Shown here: positions 8,990-18,233 of the stretch, in pieces
Layout: each line of letters begins with the position of its first letter
How positions within the stretch are numbered: the first letter of the stretch is position 1
Assembly (NCBI RefSeq): GCF_900167975.1
Contig: NZ_FUZU01000002.1
Location: 1,309,501-1,373,500, forward strand
Source of the DNA: Ohtaekwangia koreensis
GTDB lineage: Bacteria; Bacteroidota; Bacteroidia; Cytophagales; Cyclobacteriaceae
DNA: 64,000 bases
Direction: 5' to 3'
The notes under the pieces: generated by a model
The model's input: the letters and a program-made list of their open reading frames with translations, nothing else
What the model was told of the DNA's origin: nothing
Database searches by the model: none
Position numbers and translations under genes: made by a program

Positions 8990-9178
8990 GGGTTTAGGGT
9001 TTTATCGTTTTATAGATAGAAATGCCATCTTCGCAGCGTTCGTTGCCTGGCCATTGATTTTATTTTAAGATGTCGATCGAGCAGGCAAAAGTTTTATCAG
9101 TCGGAAGGAAGCGGCCGTTGGTCAAATTATAGGCACTTCGATGAATGGATAACCGTTTAACTATTAACTTTATCGCCG

Positions 9179-11179
9179 ATGAATTTTTTATATCCTTCTT
9201 TTTTGTGGGCGCTGGGAGTGCTGGCGATTCCGGTTATCATCCATCTTTTTAATTTTCGAAGAACTGTAAAGGTTTACTTTTCCAATAACCGTTTTCTTAA
9301 ACAGGTAAAGGAAGCAACAACAGCAAAACGGAGGTTGAAACATTATCTCATCCTGGCATCCCGATTATTGTTCCTGTTCTTCCTGGTGATTACATTTTGC
9401 CAGCCCATTATTCCAGCCAAGAACCAACTCACAAATAATCATACGATCGTTCTTTATCTCGACAACTCTCAAAGTATGTCCGCACAAATGGAGGATAAAG
9501 TTCGGGGCCTCGATGCTGGTGTTACGTTCGTTCGAAATATCGTTTCTCTGTTTCCTCCCGACACACGGTATAAACTCATTACCAACGATTTTGCTCCCTT
9601 CTCAAATTCTTTCAAGACAAAATCAGAAGTGCTTGATCTCCTTACGCAAGTCCGGTTGTCGCCAGTAAGTCGCACCATGCAGGAAGTACTCGATCGCGTT
9701 CGTCACCAAGGCCATGCACAACAGCAGCAAGAAGTTTTCTGGATCTCGGATCTTCAAAAGTCTACGCTGGGTATAATTCCTAAAGCGCTTGACTCTTCTG
9801 CTCAATGGCGATTGGTTCCCATACGCTTTGCATCGCTCGCGAATATATTTGTTGACACAGTGTATCTGGAAAATCCATTTGCTGCTTCGGGAGAAAAAAA
9901 TGTACTGCGCGTTAAAGTACGCAACGATGGCAAACGCGATGTCGATCAGTTAAATCTCAAGCTCACCATTAACAATATACAGTCTGGTGCCGGTACAATT
10001 GATGTACCACAAGGTGGCGTTGCCGAGACTACATTTGATTTGGCCACAGGTCTTTCAGGGTTGAATGAAGCACGCATCAGCTTCAATGATTTTCCGGTGA
10101 GCTTCGATAATGAGTTTTTCTTCGCGTTAAATTTTACCGACAAGATAAAGGTCGTTGAGATTAAAAAAGATAATATACCAACACCGGTTGAAAAAGTATA
10201 TGGCAACAAGCAGGTGTTCACATACCAGGGATTTGCCGTCAGCAATTTTAACTATAATGAATTGGCACAAGCTGATCTCGTAGTAGTCAACGGACTGAAT
10301 ACTGTCGATCCTTCTTTAACAAATGCCTTGCTCGACTATATTAACAAAGGCGGCACGTTGCTCCTCGCTCCGGGCACACAGCCCGATGTAAATAATCTAA
10401 AAAATCTCGCACAGGTCCCCGGTTTAAATTCAGTACCGAAAGCTGAACCTCTTGAGCTTGATCGTCCTGATTTTTCAAATCCATTTTTTGAAAATGTATT
10501 CGAAGAAAAATCCACTTCACTGGCCATGCCCAAGGCCGCACGATTGCTTGATTTAGGGGGCGATCGTTCGGCTATTCTTAAATTTAAAAACGACCAGGCA
10601 TTCTTGTCCTTGTTTAATCGCGGTGGCAAACTGTATATACTGGCCACGGCATTGGAGAGCGACTTTACTGATTTCCACCAGCATGCGTTATTCGTGCCCG
10701 TGATGTACCGCATCGCTGCCAGCGCCCGCAGAAGTGAAACCAAGCCCTATTATACCCTTCGTGAAAATTTAATAACGCTTCGCCTCGATAGTGTAAACGA
10801 TGATGTACCCTTGAAGCTCGTAGGCAAGGAAGAAGTAATTCCCGGCCAGCGTAAAGTTGCTGATCGTGTATTTATAGATGTACCCAAGTTTTCGGTTGAG
10901 CAGGGATTTTATGATGTAGTGTCACAAGGCGATACCGTTGATCTGATCGCCTTCAACCTGAACAAAGAAGAGTCACTGATGGAACAATATACCGGAGAAG
11001 AAGTAAAGGCAATGGCAGGCGGAGGAGAGAATATTAGCATTTTTACGGCAACATCATCCGGAGCGTTTAGCAACGAAATCAAGGAACGATACCTGGGCAC
11101 GCCCCTGTGGAAATACGCGTTGCTGCTGGCGCTGCTCTTTATACTGGCAGAAATTCTGCTGATCCGGTTTATGAAGTAA
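9179..11179 (+). CDS. BatA/VWA-type membrane protein
   Basis: 666 residues. The N-terminus MNFLYPSFLWALGVLAIPVIIHLFNF is the characteristic BatA ('aerotolerance regulator') membrane segment, with a second transmembrane helix at ~56-73. A von Willebrand A-like domain starts near residue 88; D95-N-S97-Q-S99 gives the DxSxS metal-dependent adhesion motif. A long beta-rich outer part follows, and a last transmembrane helix (~646-662) precedes the C-terminus. The family is linked to the MoxR/Bat system in Bacteroidota, but no moxR or other bat gene is in this window. It precedes the dihydroorotase-like gene by 140 bases on the same strand. Confidence 0.85.
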   Translation: MNFLYPSFLWALGVLAIPVIIHLFNFRRTVKVYFSNNRFLKQVKEATTAKRRLKHYLILASRLLFLFFLVITFCQPIIPAKNQLTNNHTIVLYLDNSQSMSAQMEDKVRGLDAGVTFVRNIVSLFPPDTRYKLITNDFAPFSNSFKTKSEVLDLLTQVRLSPVSRTMQEVLDRVRHQGHAQQQQEVFWISDLQKSTLGIIPKALDSSAQWRLVPIRFASLANIFVDTVYLENPFAASGEKNVLRVKVRNDGKRDVDQLNLKLTINNIQSGAGTIDVPQGGVAETTFDLATGLSGLNEARISFNDFPVSFDNEFFFALNFTDKIKVVEIKKDNIPTPVEKVYGNKQVFTYQGFAVSNFNYNELAQADLVVVNGLNTVDPSLTNALLDYINKGGTLLLAPGTQPDVNNLKNLAQVPGLNSVPKAEPLELDRPDFSNPFFENVFEEKSTSLAMPKAARLLDLGGDRSAILKFKNDQAFLSLFNRGGKLYILATALESDFTDFHQHALFVPVMYRIAASARRSETKPYYTLRENLITLRLDSVNDDVPLKLVGKEEVIPGQRKVADRVFIDVPKFSVEQGFYDVVSQGDTVDLIAFNLNKEESLMEQYTGEEVKAMAGGGENISIFTATSSGAFSNEIKERYLGTPLWKYALLLALLFILAEILLIRFMK

Positions 11180-11319
11180 GTATATTTGTTGAGCAAAAAG
11201 ACTACGATTAATACTTTCGTTCGGCCAATACTTACTAAACTTGCAGCATAGATTTTTGGGCTCTCCGGAAAAGCTTTTTGAAAGGGAATCCTGGGCCTGA
11301 CGGGTGAAAAATAACACGC

Positions 11320-12579
11320 ATGAAAATTCTTATACAAAACGCTGAAATACACGATCCGAATTCTCCCTTCCATCAAAAAGAAAAAAATGTATTAGTCAAC
11401 AACGGGCGCATTGCAGAAATAGGCGATAAGAATTATTCAGCAGATAAAATTATTAAAGCGGATGGCATGAAGTTGTCCATCGGCTGGTTCGATCTCGGTA
11501 CGTACGTTGGCGACCCGGGGCTTGAACACAAAGAAGACATCGATTCAGTTTCAAGAGCTGCAGCAGCTGGAGGGTTTACAGAAATTGCTGTGCTCCCCAA
11601 TACATCTCCATCGGTTCAAACAAAAAATGAAGTAAGTTATATCACGCGTAATAACGATACGCGCCTGGTTGAAATACATGCTATGGCATCTGTAACCAGG
11701 AACAACAAAGGTGAAGAGCTTACCGAAATGATAGACCTGCATGAGGCCGGAGCAATTGCGTTTACCGATGGACTCAAGCCTATATGGCATACGGATATTT
11801 TACTGAAGGCTCTTCAATATCTTCAGAAGTTCAATGGTCTGCTGATTGATCACCCCGAAGATGTATGGCTTAACATGTTTGGCCAGATGCACGAAGGCGT
11901 TAACAGCACCATGCTCGGTTTGAAAGGTATGCCGCGTATAGCGGAAGATATCATGGTTGGTAAGAACCTTGAACTACTCGGGTATGCAGGAGGTCGCTTG
12001 CACATGGCGCGCTTGTCGTCCGGCAAAGCAATTGATTTGATTCGTACAGCAAAAAAGAAATTAAATGTAACTTGTGATATAGCAGCTTATCAGCCTCTGC
12101 TCGATGACAGCTACCTCTCAGACTTCGATACAAATTATAAAGTAAACCCTCCGCTACGCGAGAAGGTTGATAACGATGCGCTCATCAAGGCATTGAAAGA
12201 CGGCACTATAGATGTGATCTGCTCCGGTCACTTGCCACATGAAGATGAAAGCAAAGAACTTGAATTTGACCTCGCTGATTTTGGTATCATTAACCTTCAG
12301 ACCTTCGGAGCGAACCTGGTTTCGCTTTCGCGATCAGTAGAGTGGAGCACGTTGGTGGAGAAAGTTACTATAAATCCGCGCAAGCTTTTAAATCTCGAGA
12401 TTCCAAAGATCGAAGTAGAAGCGAAAGCATCGCTTACACTCTTCGATCCAGCGCGGACATGGACGTTGGATGAAAAATCGAACCTTTCCAAATCGAAGAA
12501 CTCGCCCTGGTATGGTAAAGAAGTAACCGGAAAAGTGGTTGCCGTATTCAACAACAACAAACATCGCATAGAAGATTGA
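11320..12579 (+). CDS. dihydroorotase-like protein lacking key metal ligands (likely pseudoenzyme)
   Basis: 419 residues aligning along its whole length with type I dihydroorotases: D58 region, PGLEHKEDI, AAAGGFTEIAVLPNT, LIDHPEDVWL, GGRLHMARLSS, VNPPLR and the CSGHLPHEDE segment. The expected HxH metal pair after D-L is G60-T-Y62, the later ligand His is R231 (LHMARLSS instead of LHxxHxS), and the catalytic Asp of the usual TDHAPH is G303. D150 and H178 remain. Normal zinc-dependent dihydroorotase activity is therefore unlikely. A non-catalytic role such as the PyrC'-type partner of aspartate transcarbamoylase in Pseudomonas is a fair inference; no pyrB is nearby. Two DUF4199 genes follow. 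Confidence 0.85.
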   Translation: MKILIQNAEIHDPNSPFHQKEKNVLVNNGRIAEIGDKNYSADKIIKADGMKLSIGWFDLGTYVGDPGLEHKEDIDSVSRAAAAGGFTEIAVLPNTSPSVQTKNEVSYITRNNDTRLVEIHAMASVTRNNKGEELTEMIDLHEAGAIAFTDGLKPIWHTDILLKALQYLQKFNGLLIDHPEDVWLNMFGQMHEGVNSTMLGLKGMPRIAEDIMVGKNLELLGYAGGRLHMARLSSGKAIDLIRTAKKKLNVTCDIAAYQPLLDDSYLSDFDTNYKVNPPLREKVDNDALIKALKDGTIDVICSGHLPHEDESKELEFDLADFGIINLQTFGANLVSLSRSVEWSTLVEKVTINPRKLLNLEIPKIEVEAKASLTLFDPARTWTLDEKSNLSKSKNSPWYGKEVTGKVVAVFNNNKHRIED

Positions 12580-12603
12580 TCCGGCTAACCGGGAAGTATA
12601 TAC

Positions 12604-13131
12604 ATGAATCGTTCACCCTTATTAAAAATATCCGTACGGTACGGACTTGTTGCCGGAGTACTCACCTTTATACTGCTGGTGGCGCTATACTATATCGGCC
12701 GTCACCCGCTGATGATTGCGCCGTATCTTGACTTCAGAATCTTGCTATACGGGATTTTTATATTCTTCAGCTTGAAAGAAATCCGCGATTACTATCAGAA
12801 CGGTGAGCTATACTTCTGGCAAGGCATGATAGGCGGAGGCATTGTGGTGTTGTTAGCCGACAGTATATCTTCTGTCGGTTTAACGGCTTTCGGAAGTTTT
12901 GAAAAGGATTTTATAGCTTCTTATGTGAAGTTGATGTCGCAGTATCTCAACACATTTTCGAAGGAAGATATTGAGCGGATCGGAAAAGAAGTTTTTGAGC
13001 GTAATTTGAATCAGTTACCTACGACTAACATCTCGGTTTTGGCAATGACCTACTTTGTGCAGGGACTTGCCATCGGCTTTTTTGTTAGTATAATCCTTTC
13101 GGTAATTGTAAGAAGACAACCTAAAAACTAA
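12604..13131 (+). CDS. DUF4199 family membrane protein
   Basis: 175 residues with about four transmembrane segments (~12-28, ~40-57, ~73-92, ~145-168). The pattern (LRYGLVAGV at the start, IKEIRDYYQNGELYFWQGM..GGG in the middle, and an inner loop of ~50 polar residues) matches DUF4199, a Bacteroidota family of unknown function. It starts 24 bases after the dihydroorotase-like gene and stops seven bases before a second DUF4199 gene, so the run is probably one operon. A similar tandem DUF4199 pair occurs at 60244-61277. Confidence 0.8.
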   Translation: MNRSPLLKISVRYGLVAGVLTFILLVALYYIGRHPLMIAPYLDFRILLYGIFIFFSLKEIRDYYQNGELYFWQGMIGGGIVVLLADSISSVGLTAFGSFEKDFIASYVKLMSQYLNTFSKEDIERIGKEVFERNLNQLPTTNISVLAMTYFVQGLAIGFFVSIILSVIVRRQPKN

Positions 13132-13138
13132 AAAAACT

Positions 13139-13654
13139 ATGGAAGAAAACGTTACACCCGTATCAACACGCTCAGCAGGTATGAAATTCGGTTTGATCTC
13201 CGGCCTTGTCGGGATCGCTCTATTCCTCGTATCTGCTATCACCGGTATGAATCCTTTTCAAGGAGTATTAAACTGGATCGGAATCGCTATATCCATTGCT
13301 TTTCTGTTCCTGGCCCAAAAGAGTTTTAAAGATAATGGAGATGGTTTTATGTCGTATGGCCAGGGCGTTGGAATAGGCTTTTGGTTTACATTGATTTCAA
13401 CCATCCTCACCATTGCTGTTATGTATGTATATGTAACCTTTATCGATGGCGCTCCAATGGAACTCTTTTACGAAGAGCAAGCTTCCAAAATGGAAGGTCA
13501 GGGACAATCAGAAGAAGCTATCGAAATGGCGTTGGAATGGACGCGTAAGTTATTCTGGATCTTCGCTGTACTGGGAAGTATTTTCTGGGGAATGATAATC
13601 GCATTAATTTTGACCATCTTTACACAGAAAAAACATCCAGAACCGACATTTTAA
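13139..13654 (+). CDS. DUF4199 family membrane protein
   Basis: 171 residues with four predicted transmembrane helices (~17-32, ~42-58, ~78-99, ~140-162). SFKDNGDGFMSYGQGVGIGFWFTL is the conserved central DUF4199 pattern, followed by a polar loop ending in EWTRKLFW. It is a divergent paralogue of the gene just upstream and lies three bases before the glycosyltransferase gene. Tight spacing from 12604 to 15607 argues for co-transcription with the glycosyltransferases. Function unknown. Confidence 0.8.
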   Translation: MEENVTPVSTRSAGMKFGLISGLVGIALFLVSAITGMNPFQGVLNWIGIAISIAFLFLAQKSFKDNGDGFMSYGQGVGIGFWFTLISTILTIAVMYVYVTFIDGAPMELFYEEQASKMEGQGQSEEAIEMALEWTRKLFWIFAVLGSIFWGMIIALILTIFTQKKHPEPTF

Positions 13655-13657
13655 GCC

Positions 13658-14644
13658 ATGATACATCCGGAGATTTCCGTAATCATTCCGGCAAAAGACG
13701 AAGAGGAGTCAATCCCCGAACTATGCCAGTGGATAAGCCGTGTGATGCAAGCACACGGCTTATCATATGAAGTAATTTTTATTGATGATGGAAGCTCCGA
13801 CACCACGTGGGAACAGATTCTGAGAGTAAACGAAGCAGACGAGCGCTTCAAAGGCATCCGCTTTAACCGTAACTTCGGAAAGTCGGCTGCCCTCCAAACA
13901 GGTTTTCGCGCAGCCAAAGGCAAGGTAATTATTACCATGGATGCCGATATGCAGGATAGCCCGGATGAGATACCGGAACTTTACCGCATGGTGACGCAAG
14001 ATCGTTATCACCTGGTATCTGGCTGGAAGAAAAAACGCCACGATCCGCTCTCGAAAACTATTCCTTCTAAATTTTTTAATTACGTTACCCGTAAGCTCTC
14101 CGGCATTCCGCTGCACGATTTTAATTGTGGATTGAAAGCATACCAGTCAAATGTTGTAAAGAACATTACCGTATACGGAGAGATGCACCGTTATATACCG
14201 GTGATTGCCAAATGGGCAGGCTTTACTAAAATAACTGAAAAAGTAGTAGAGCACCGCGAGCGTAAATTCGGAACCACCAAGTTTGGGCTTGAGCGTTTCA
14301 TCAACGGTTTCCTGGATTTACTTTCCATTACTTTTGTGAGCCGCTTCCGGCAGAAACCAATGCACTTCTTTGGATCACTCGGAACGTTTTCTTTTCTGAT
14401 AGGTTTCGCCTTTACTATCAAGGTCATCTGGGATAAAATGGATGCGCTATATTTCTCGAAGATTCCAATCAAACGTGATATAACAGCACAGCCATTATTC
14501 TTTCTGGCGTTGGTCGCTATTATTATAGGTGTACAACTTTTTGTTACCGGCTTTCTCGCGGAAATGATTTCAATGCAGTCATTCTCCAAACGCGATTACC
14601 TTGTAATTGAAAAAGTAGGACTGGAAACACCGGAGAAAGTATAG
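13658..14644 (+). CDS. family 2 glycosyltransferase with two C-terminal membrane helices (polyprenyl-phosphate type)
   Basis: 328 residues. GT-A fold: SVIIPAKDEEESIPEL at the start, VIFIDDGSSD, then MDADMQDSP carrying the DxD nucleotide-sugar/metal motif, and the acceptor region SGWKKKRHDP...DFNCGLKAY. Two transmembrane segments (~232-252 and ~272-297) at the C-terminus match the GtrB/DPM1-like class that loads a sugar onto polyprenyl phosphate at the inner membrane. The next glycosyltransferase gene begins on the base after this stop codon, so they are certainly one transcript. It may supply lipid-linked sugars for an envelope glycan. Confidence 0.88.
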   Translation: MIHPEISVIIPAKDEEESIPELCQWISRVMQAHGLSYEVIFIDDGSSDTTWEQILRVNEADERFKGIRFNRNFGKSAALQTGFRAAKGKVIITMDADMQDSPDEIPELYRMVTQDRYHLVSGWKKKRHDPLSKTIPSKFFNYVTRKLSGIPLHDFNCGLKAYQSNVVKNITVYGEMHRYIPVIAKWAGFTKITEKVVEHRERKFGTTKFGLERFINGFLDLLSITFVSRFRQKPMHFFGSLGTFSFLIGFAFTIKVIWDKMDALYFSKIPIKRDITAQPLFFLALVAIIIGVQLFVTGFLAEMISMQSFSKRDYLVIEKVGLETPEKV

Positions 14645-15607
14645 ATGCATCCTCCGAAGTATTCCATTGTTATACCGGTATATAACCGGCCGCAGGAAGT
14701 AGACGAACTACTAGAGAGTTTAACACACCAAACGGTGAAGAACTTCGAAGTACTCATCATCGAAGATGGTTCATCCACACGGTGTGAAGAAGTGGTAGAT
14801 CGCTATCGCGATACATTAACGATTCAATATCATTTCAAGCCCAACACCGGGCCAGGCCCAACGCGCAACTTCGGTTATGCGCATGCACGCGGAAGTTACC
14901 TTGTGGTGTTTGATTCAGATTGTATTATACCACCAACGTATTTCGAAGCGGTAGATAAATCGCTTGATGAAAATCAGTGGGACGCCTGGGGAGGACCGGA
15001 TCGCGCCCATCAAAATTTTACGCTCGTGCAACGCGCGATGGGATATACCATGGCTTCTGTTTTAACAACGGGAGGTATACGTGGAGGTAAAAAACATGTA
15101 GGATGGTTTCAGCCGCGTAGCTTTAACATGGGTATATCGCGCAAGGTATATGAAGCTACACAAGGATTTAAATTCGATCGCTTCGCTGAAGATATAGAGT
15201 TCAGCATTCGCATGAAGAAGGCTGGGTTTAAAGTAGGGTTGATTCAGGAAGCATTCGTTTATCATAAGCGCAGAACAAATTTTTCGCAGTTCTATAATCA
15301 GGTGTTTAATTTCGGCAGAGGCAGAGCACTGGTAGGAAAAGTACATCCGGAAGAAATCAAGATCACACATTGGTTCCCTTCGTTTTTTGTTATCGGTACG
15401 TGTCTCTTGTTACTGTTGCCCTTTATCGACATCACATTATTTGCTATAGGTTTTGGAGGATGGCTATTTTACCTGGCCGCTATTTTTCTCCACTCACTGT
15501 TTGAAAATAAAAATCTGGTAGTGGCCCTGTTGTCGGTTCCTTCAGCACTGCTTCAGCTAAGCGGTTATGGAATGGGTTTTCTAAAAGAACGTTTTGCAGG
15601 CAAATAA
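14645..15607 (+). CDS. family 2 glycosyltransferase, membrane-associated
   Basis: 320 residues. GT-A motifs: YSIVIPVYNRPQEVDELLESL, VLIIEDGSS, GPGPTRNFGYAHARG and the DSD of VVFDSDCIIP. ED near residue 180 (FDRFAEDIEFSIRMKKAGF) is the usual second acidic motif. The C-terminal ~80 residues hold two or three hydrophobic segments (~245-262, ~265-290, ~293-310). Its ATG directly abuts the stop of the previous glycosyltransferase. Donor and acceptor are unknown; the pair probably works on the same envelope glycan or glycolipid. Confidence 0.88.
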   Translation: MHPPKYSIVIPVYNRPQEVDELLESLTHQTVKNFEVLIIEDGSSTRCEEVVDRYRDTLTIQYHFKPNTGPGPTRNFGYAHARGSYLVVFDSDCIIPPTYFEAVDKSLDENQWDAWGGPDRAHQNFTLVQRAMGYTMASVLTTGGIRGGKKHVGWFQPRSFNMGISRKVYEATQGFKFDRFAEDIEFSIRMKKAGFKVGLIQEAFVYHKRRTNFSQFYNQVFNFGRGRALVGKVHPEEIKITHWFPSFFVIGTCLLLLLPFIDITLFAIGFGGWLFYLAAIFLHSLFENKNLVVALLSVPSALLQLSGYGMGFLKERFAGK

Positions 15608-15705
15608 TTAAAAATCTCAGCGAATAAATACCGGTGATCATTCGATAGGAAGGAAAATTGCGTTTTTTTAAATAATATTGTTTAAATTCCTATTCCTACC
15701 CTTAC

Positions 15706-16941
15706 ATGAAGAAAATTGCCGGATACTTCCTTTTATTAATCGCGCTCACGTCTTTAAGCTTCAACTCATTTTCACAATCAAAAGAGTTAGTGCCTGGTTA
15801 TTATGTAGTAGTTAGTGCGTATGCATCATCGCGTGAAAATTTAGCGAAGCAGTATGTAGAGGATCTTAAGCAGAGCGGCATCGCGGCAGAGTATGGATTT
15901 GATTCCGGAAGAAAACTGTACTTCGTATACCTGAAATATTTTACATCCCTGAAAGAATCTTTAAAGCATATGTCGGCTACCCGTAAACGCGGTAAGTTTA
16001 CAGATGCATGGGTGCGTGTTATACCGGGATATATAGCAGCATTGCAAACCACACCGCCACCTCCTGAGGTAAAGACAAGCACAACACCACAAGGAAAAAA
16101 TGAAGAGAAAAACCAAACTGCCACTCCTGCAAAAACAGAAGATATAGCAGCGAAGGAAGCACCGGTAGATAGCGCAGCGGAAGAGGTAACGGAAAATCCT
16201 CCGATCGTGCAGCATGAGGTAATGACTCTTGGAAATACAGAAGTCTTTTTGAGTTTATACAACGCCAGAAACAATCGTATTGTAGAAGGTGATGTTCAGG
16301 TGATAGATACTGAGCGCTCACGTGTCATGACGCGCGTGAAGGGAAATGAATACCTGGTATTGCCCGATCCTAAAAGTAAAACCGGCCAGCTTACGCTGAT
16401 CTGCGAAGCCTTTGGATATAGAAAAGTACAACAGGAAATAAACTACCCGTTACCATTAGCAGATACAATAAAGCCACACATTGATCTGATGGGAACTACC
16501 ATCGTGATAAACTTCGATCTTGTCCGTTACCACAAGGGAGATATAGCAACACTATATAATGTTTACTTTTACAACGATGCGGCGATCATGCGACCCGAGT
16601 CATCGTTTGAGTTGAACAGCTTGTTGCAACTGATGCTTGAAAATCCGAACTATAGAATTCGCCTGCACGGCCATACAAATGGAAGTTATCATGGTAAAGT
16701 AATTACCATGGGACCTGACAAGAATTTCTTCTCATTGGATGGCTCGAAGCAAGGAAGTGGTTCTGCAAAAGATCTTTCCTACAACCGCGCTTCCGTTATT
16801 AAAGACTATTTGATCTCGAAAGGTATTGCTGCCGACAGAATGGAATTAAAAGCATGGGGAGGTAAACGTCCTCTATATGATAAACGGAGTCCGAATGCAC
16901 AGAAAAATGTTCGTGTAGAAGTGGAGATCCTGGAAGAGTAA
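15706..16941 (+). CDS. SPOR-like / OmpA-family envelope protein
   Basis: 411 residues. A signal peptide (~23 residues) is followed by a SPOR-like peptidoglycan-binding domain (~28-108), a Pro/Thr/Ala/Glu-rich linker (~113-168), a beta-rich segment (~170-270), and a C-terminal OmpA-like domain (~280-411). That last domain has LNSLLQLMLENPNYRIRLHGHT and the recognition-helix pattern LSYNRASVIKDYLISKGI...RMELKAWG. It therefore probably ties the outer membrane or a gliding/secretion complex to peptidoglycan. It is 98 bases downstream of the glycosyltransferase pair and ends at a strong terminator. Confidence 0.85.
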   Translation: MKKIAGYFLLLIALTSLSFNSFSQSKELVPGYYVVVSAYASSRENLAKQYVEDLKQSGIAAEYGFDSGRKLYFVYLKYFTSLKESLKHMSATRKRGKFTDAWVRVIPGYIAALQTTPPPPEVKTSTTPQGKNEEKNQTATPAKTEDIAAKEAPVDSAAEEVTENPPIVQHEVMTLGNTEVFLSLYNARNNRIVEGDVQVIDTERSRVMTRVKGNEYLVLPDPKSKTGQLTLICEAFGYRKVQQEINYPLPLADTIKPHIDLMGTTIVINFDLVRYHKGDIATLYNVYFYNDAAIMRPESSFELNSLLQLMLENPNYRIRLHGHTNGSYHGKVITMGPDKNFFSLDGSKQGSGSAKDLSYNRASVIKDYLISKGIAADRMELKAWGGKRPLYDKRSPNAQKNVRVEVEILEE

Positions 16942-16963
16942 ACGTTGGATTCGTGGAGCCCAG

Positions 16964-16996
16964 ATAAAAGCCCTGTAAAGGGCTTTTATTTTTTTT
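16964..16996 (+). terminator. intrinsic terminator after the OmpA-family gene
   Basis: A perfect 11-bp stem (ATAAAAGCCCT / AGGGCTTTTAT) with a GTAA tetraloop is followed by an eight-base T run. Confidence 0.9.
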
Positions 16997-17075
16997 ACGA
17001 TTTGTTAATTGATGATCTGTGTTAATTTTATACTATAAATAATAATCTCGTACTGTTTTGTTTCAGACCCTGCAC

Positions 17076-17852
17076 ATGAAGAAAGTGTTACGAAGTTTCT
17101 TTCTCATTATCAATTACAAAACGCTCATCATAACAGCGCTGTCGGTTATCTCTACCTATATATGTTATCGCGCGGGACTCACAGCGAAATTTCCGGATAT
17201 GCTGGTAGGCGTTGCTATTGTCTTCCCTGTCGTGTTTTCTATTGGCTCCGCCTATAACAGGAGGGAGACTGCGTTGCAACGTTTCTCTGATTTTAAAGGA
17301 CATGCTCTCGCTATATATTATGCTACGCGCGATTGGACTACTGATAAACAAAACGATCTTCCGGCACGCACACGGGTTTTGATTGAATCCATGATGGGAT
17401 TGATGCGGATGATGTTCATCGCCAAGAATCAACACGACATCATTGCCAACGAACGGAAAGTATTCCAGTATTTTTCAAAGCTCTCCGCAATGACGATGGA
17501 ATTACGTGCCTATGGTGTTCAAAGTGGAGAGATCTCACGGATAAATCAGTATATCAGTAAAATGATTATAGCATTCGATAACCTGAAGATTATTCACACA
17601 TATCGTACGCCCATCACGTTGCGTGCCTATAGCAAAGTGTTCATCTATATCTTTCCGATTATATACGGACCGTACTTTGCCAGTACCTTTCATGATTTTT
17701 CAGCGCACCTGGAATATGTAATGCCGGTACTCTATAGTTTTATACTGGTAAGCCTGGATAACATTCAGGATCATCTGGAACATCCGTTCGATGAAATCGG
17801 TGAAGATGATATTCGCATTGATGAGAAGGAACTCATTGTGCACATGGATTAA
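17076..17852 (+). CDS. bestrophin-like membrane protein
   Basis: 258 residues from the ATG at 17076; an upstream TTG at 17058 is less likely. Two N-terminal transmembrane segments (~12-33 and ~38-55) are followed by a soluble helical region and, near residue 180, TPITLRAYSKVFIYIFPIIYGPYFA, another hydrophobic hairpin, then SFILVSLDNIQDHLEHPFDEIGEDDIRID. This last pattern (Leu/Ile-rich helix, then 'E-P-F-D ... D-D-I') is shared with bestrophin/YneE-type anion channels. The assignment is by pattern only. Monocistronic, and its 3' end faces a 36-bp palindrome. Confidence 0.7.
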   Translation: MKKVLRSFFLIINYKTLIITALSVISTYICYRAGLTAKFPDMLVGVAIVFPVVFSIGSAYNRRETALQRFSDFKGHALAIYYATRDWTTDKQNDLPARTRVLIESMMGLMRMMFIAKNQHDIIANERKVFQYFSKLSAMTMELRAYGVQSGEISRINQYISKMIIAFDNLKIIHTYRTPITLRAYSKVFIYIFPIIYGPYFASTFHDFSAHLEYVMPVLYSFILVSLDNIQDHLEHPFDEIGEDDIRIDEKELIVHMD

Positions 17853-17869
17853 GCATCGTTATACTGTAA

Positions 17870-17905
17870 ATATTTTGGATGTATACATGTATACATCCAA
17901 AATAT
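17870..17905. repeat. 36-bp perfect palindrome between convergent genes
   Basis: Bases 17870-17905 read the same on both strands (half-site ATATTTTGGATGTATACA, centre in ACATGT). It lies between the convergent bestrophin-like and GNAT genes. A long stem bounded by A/T runs could end transcription in both directions; a two-fold protein-binding site is the alternative. Confidence 0.8.
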
Positions 17906-17948
17906 ATCCTTTGTTACTTAATATATACTGATTGAATTGTATAGATGC

Positions 17949-18230
17949 CTAACTAAGAACGTCCTGAAATTCCTTCACTTTTTCAAATACACTTTTTGCA
18001 AACGGACATAACGGAAGGATCTTGATGTTGTTCTTCCGCGCATAGTCTACTGCTGCACTGACTAATTGTTTACCTGCACCCTTTCCGCGAAGCGCATCCG
18101 ATACATCGGTATGATCGATGATGATCATTGAGTCTCCTGCTTTACTGAATGTCATCTCCGCGAGGCGTGATCCATTCTCGGCTATATAAAACGCTCCTTT
18201 ACTGGCCGACTCTTCAAATTGTATCTGCAT
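17949..18230 (-). CDS. GNAT family N-acetyltransferase, small YjdJ-like type
   Basis: 93 residues. The minimal GNAT core is visible: a strand pair, then IIDHTDVSDALRGKGAGKQLV containing the acetyl-CoA-binding R/Q-x-x-G-x-G/A pattern (RGKGAG), a helix AVDYARKN and the strand KILPLCPFAKSVFEK. LPLCPFA is typical of the small YjdJ-like subfamily whose substrate is unknown. It starts four bases after the MFS transporter stop and is likely co-transcribed with it. Confidence 0.85.
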   Translation of the reverse strand: MQIQFEESASKGAFYIAENGSRLAEMTFSKAGDSMIIIDHTDVSDALRGKGAGKQLVSAAVDYARKNNIKILPLCPFAKSVFEKVKEFQDVLS

Positions 18231-18233
18231 GAT

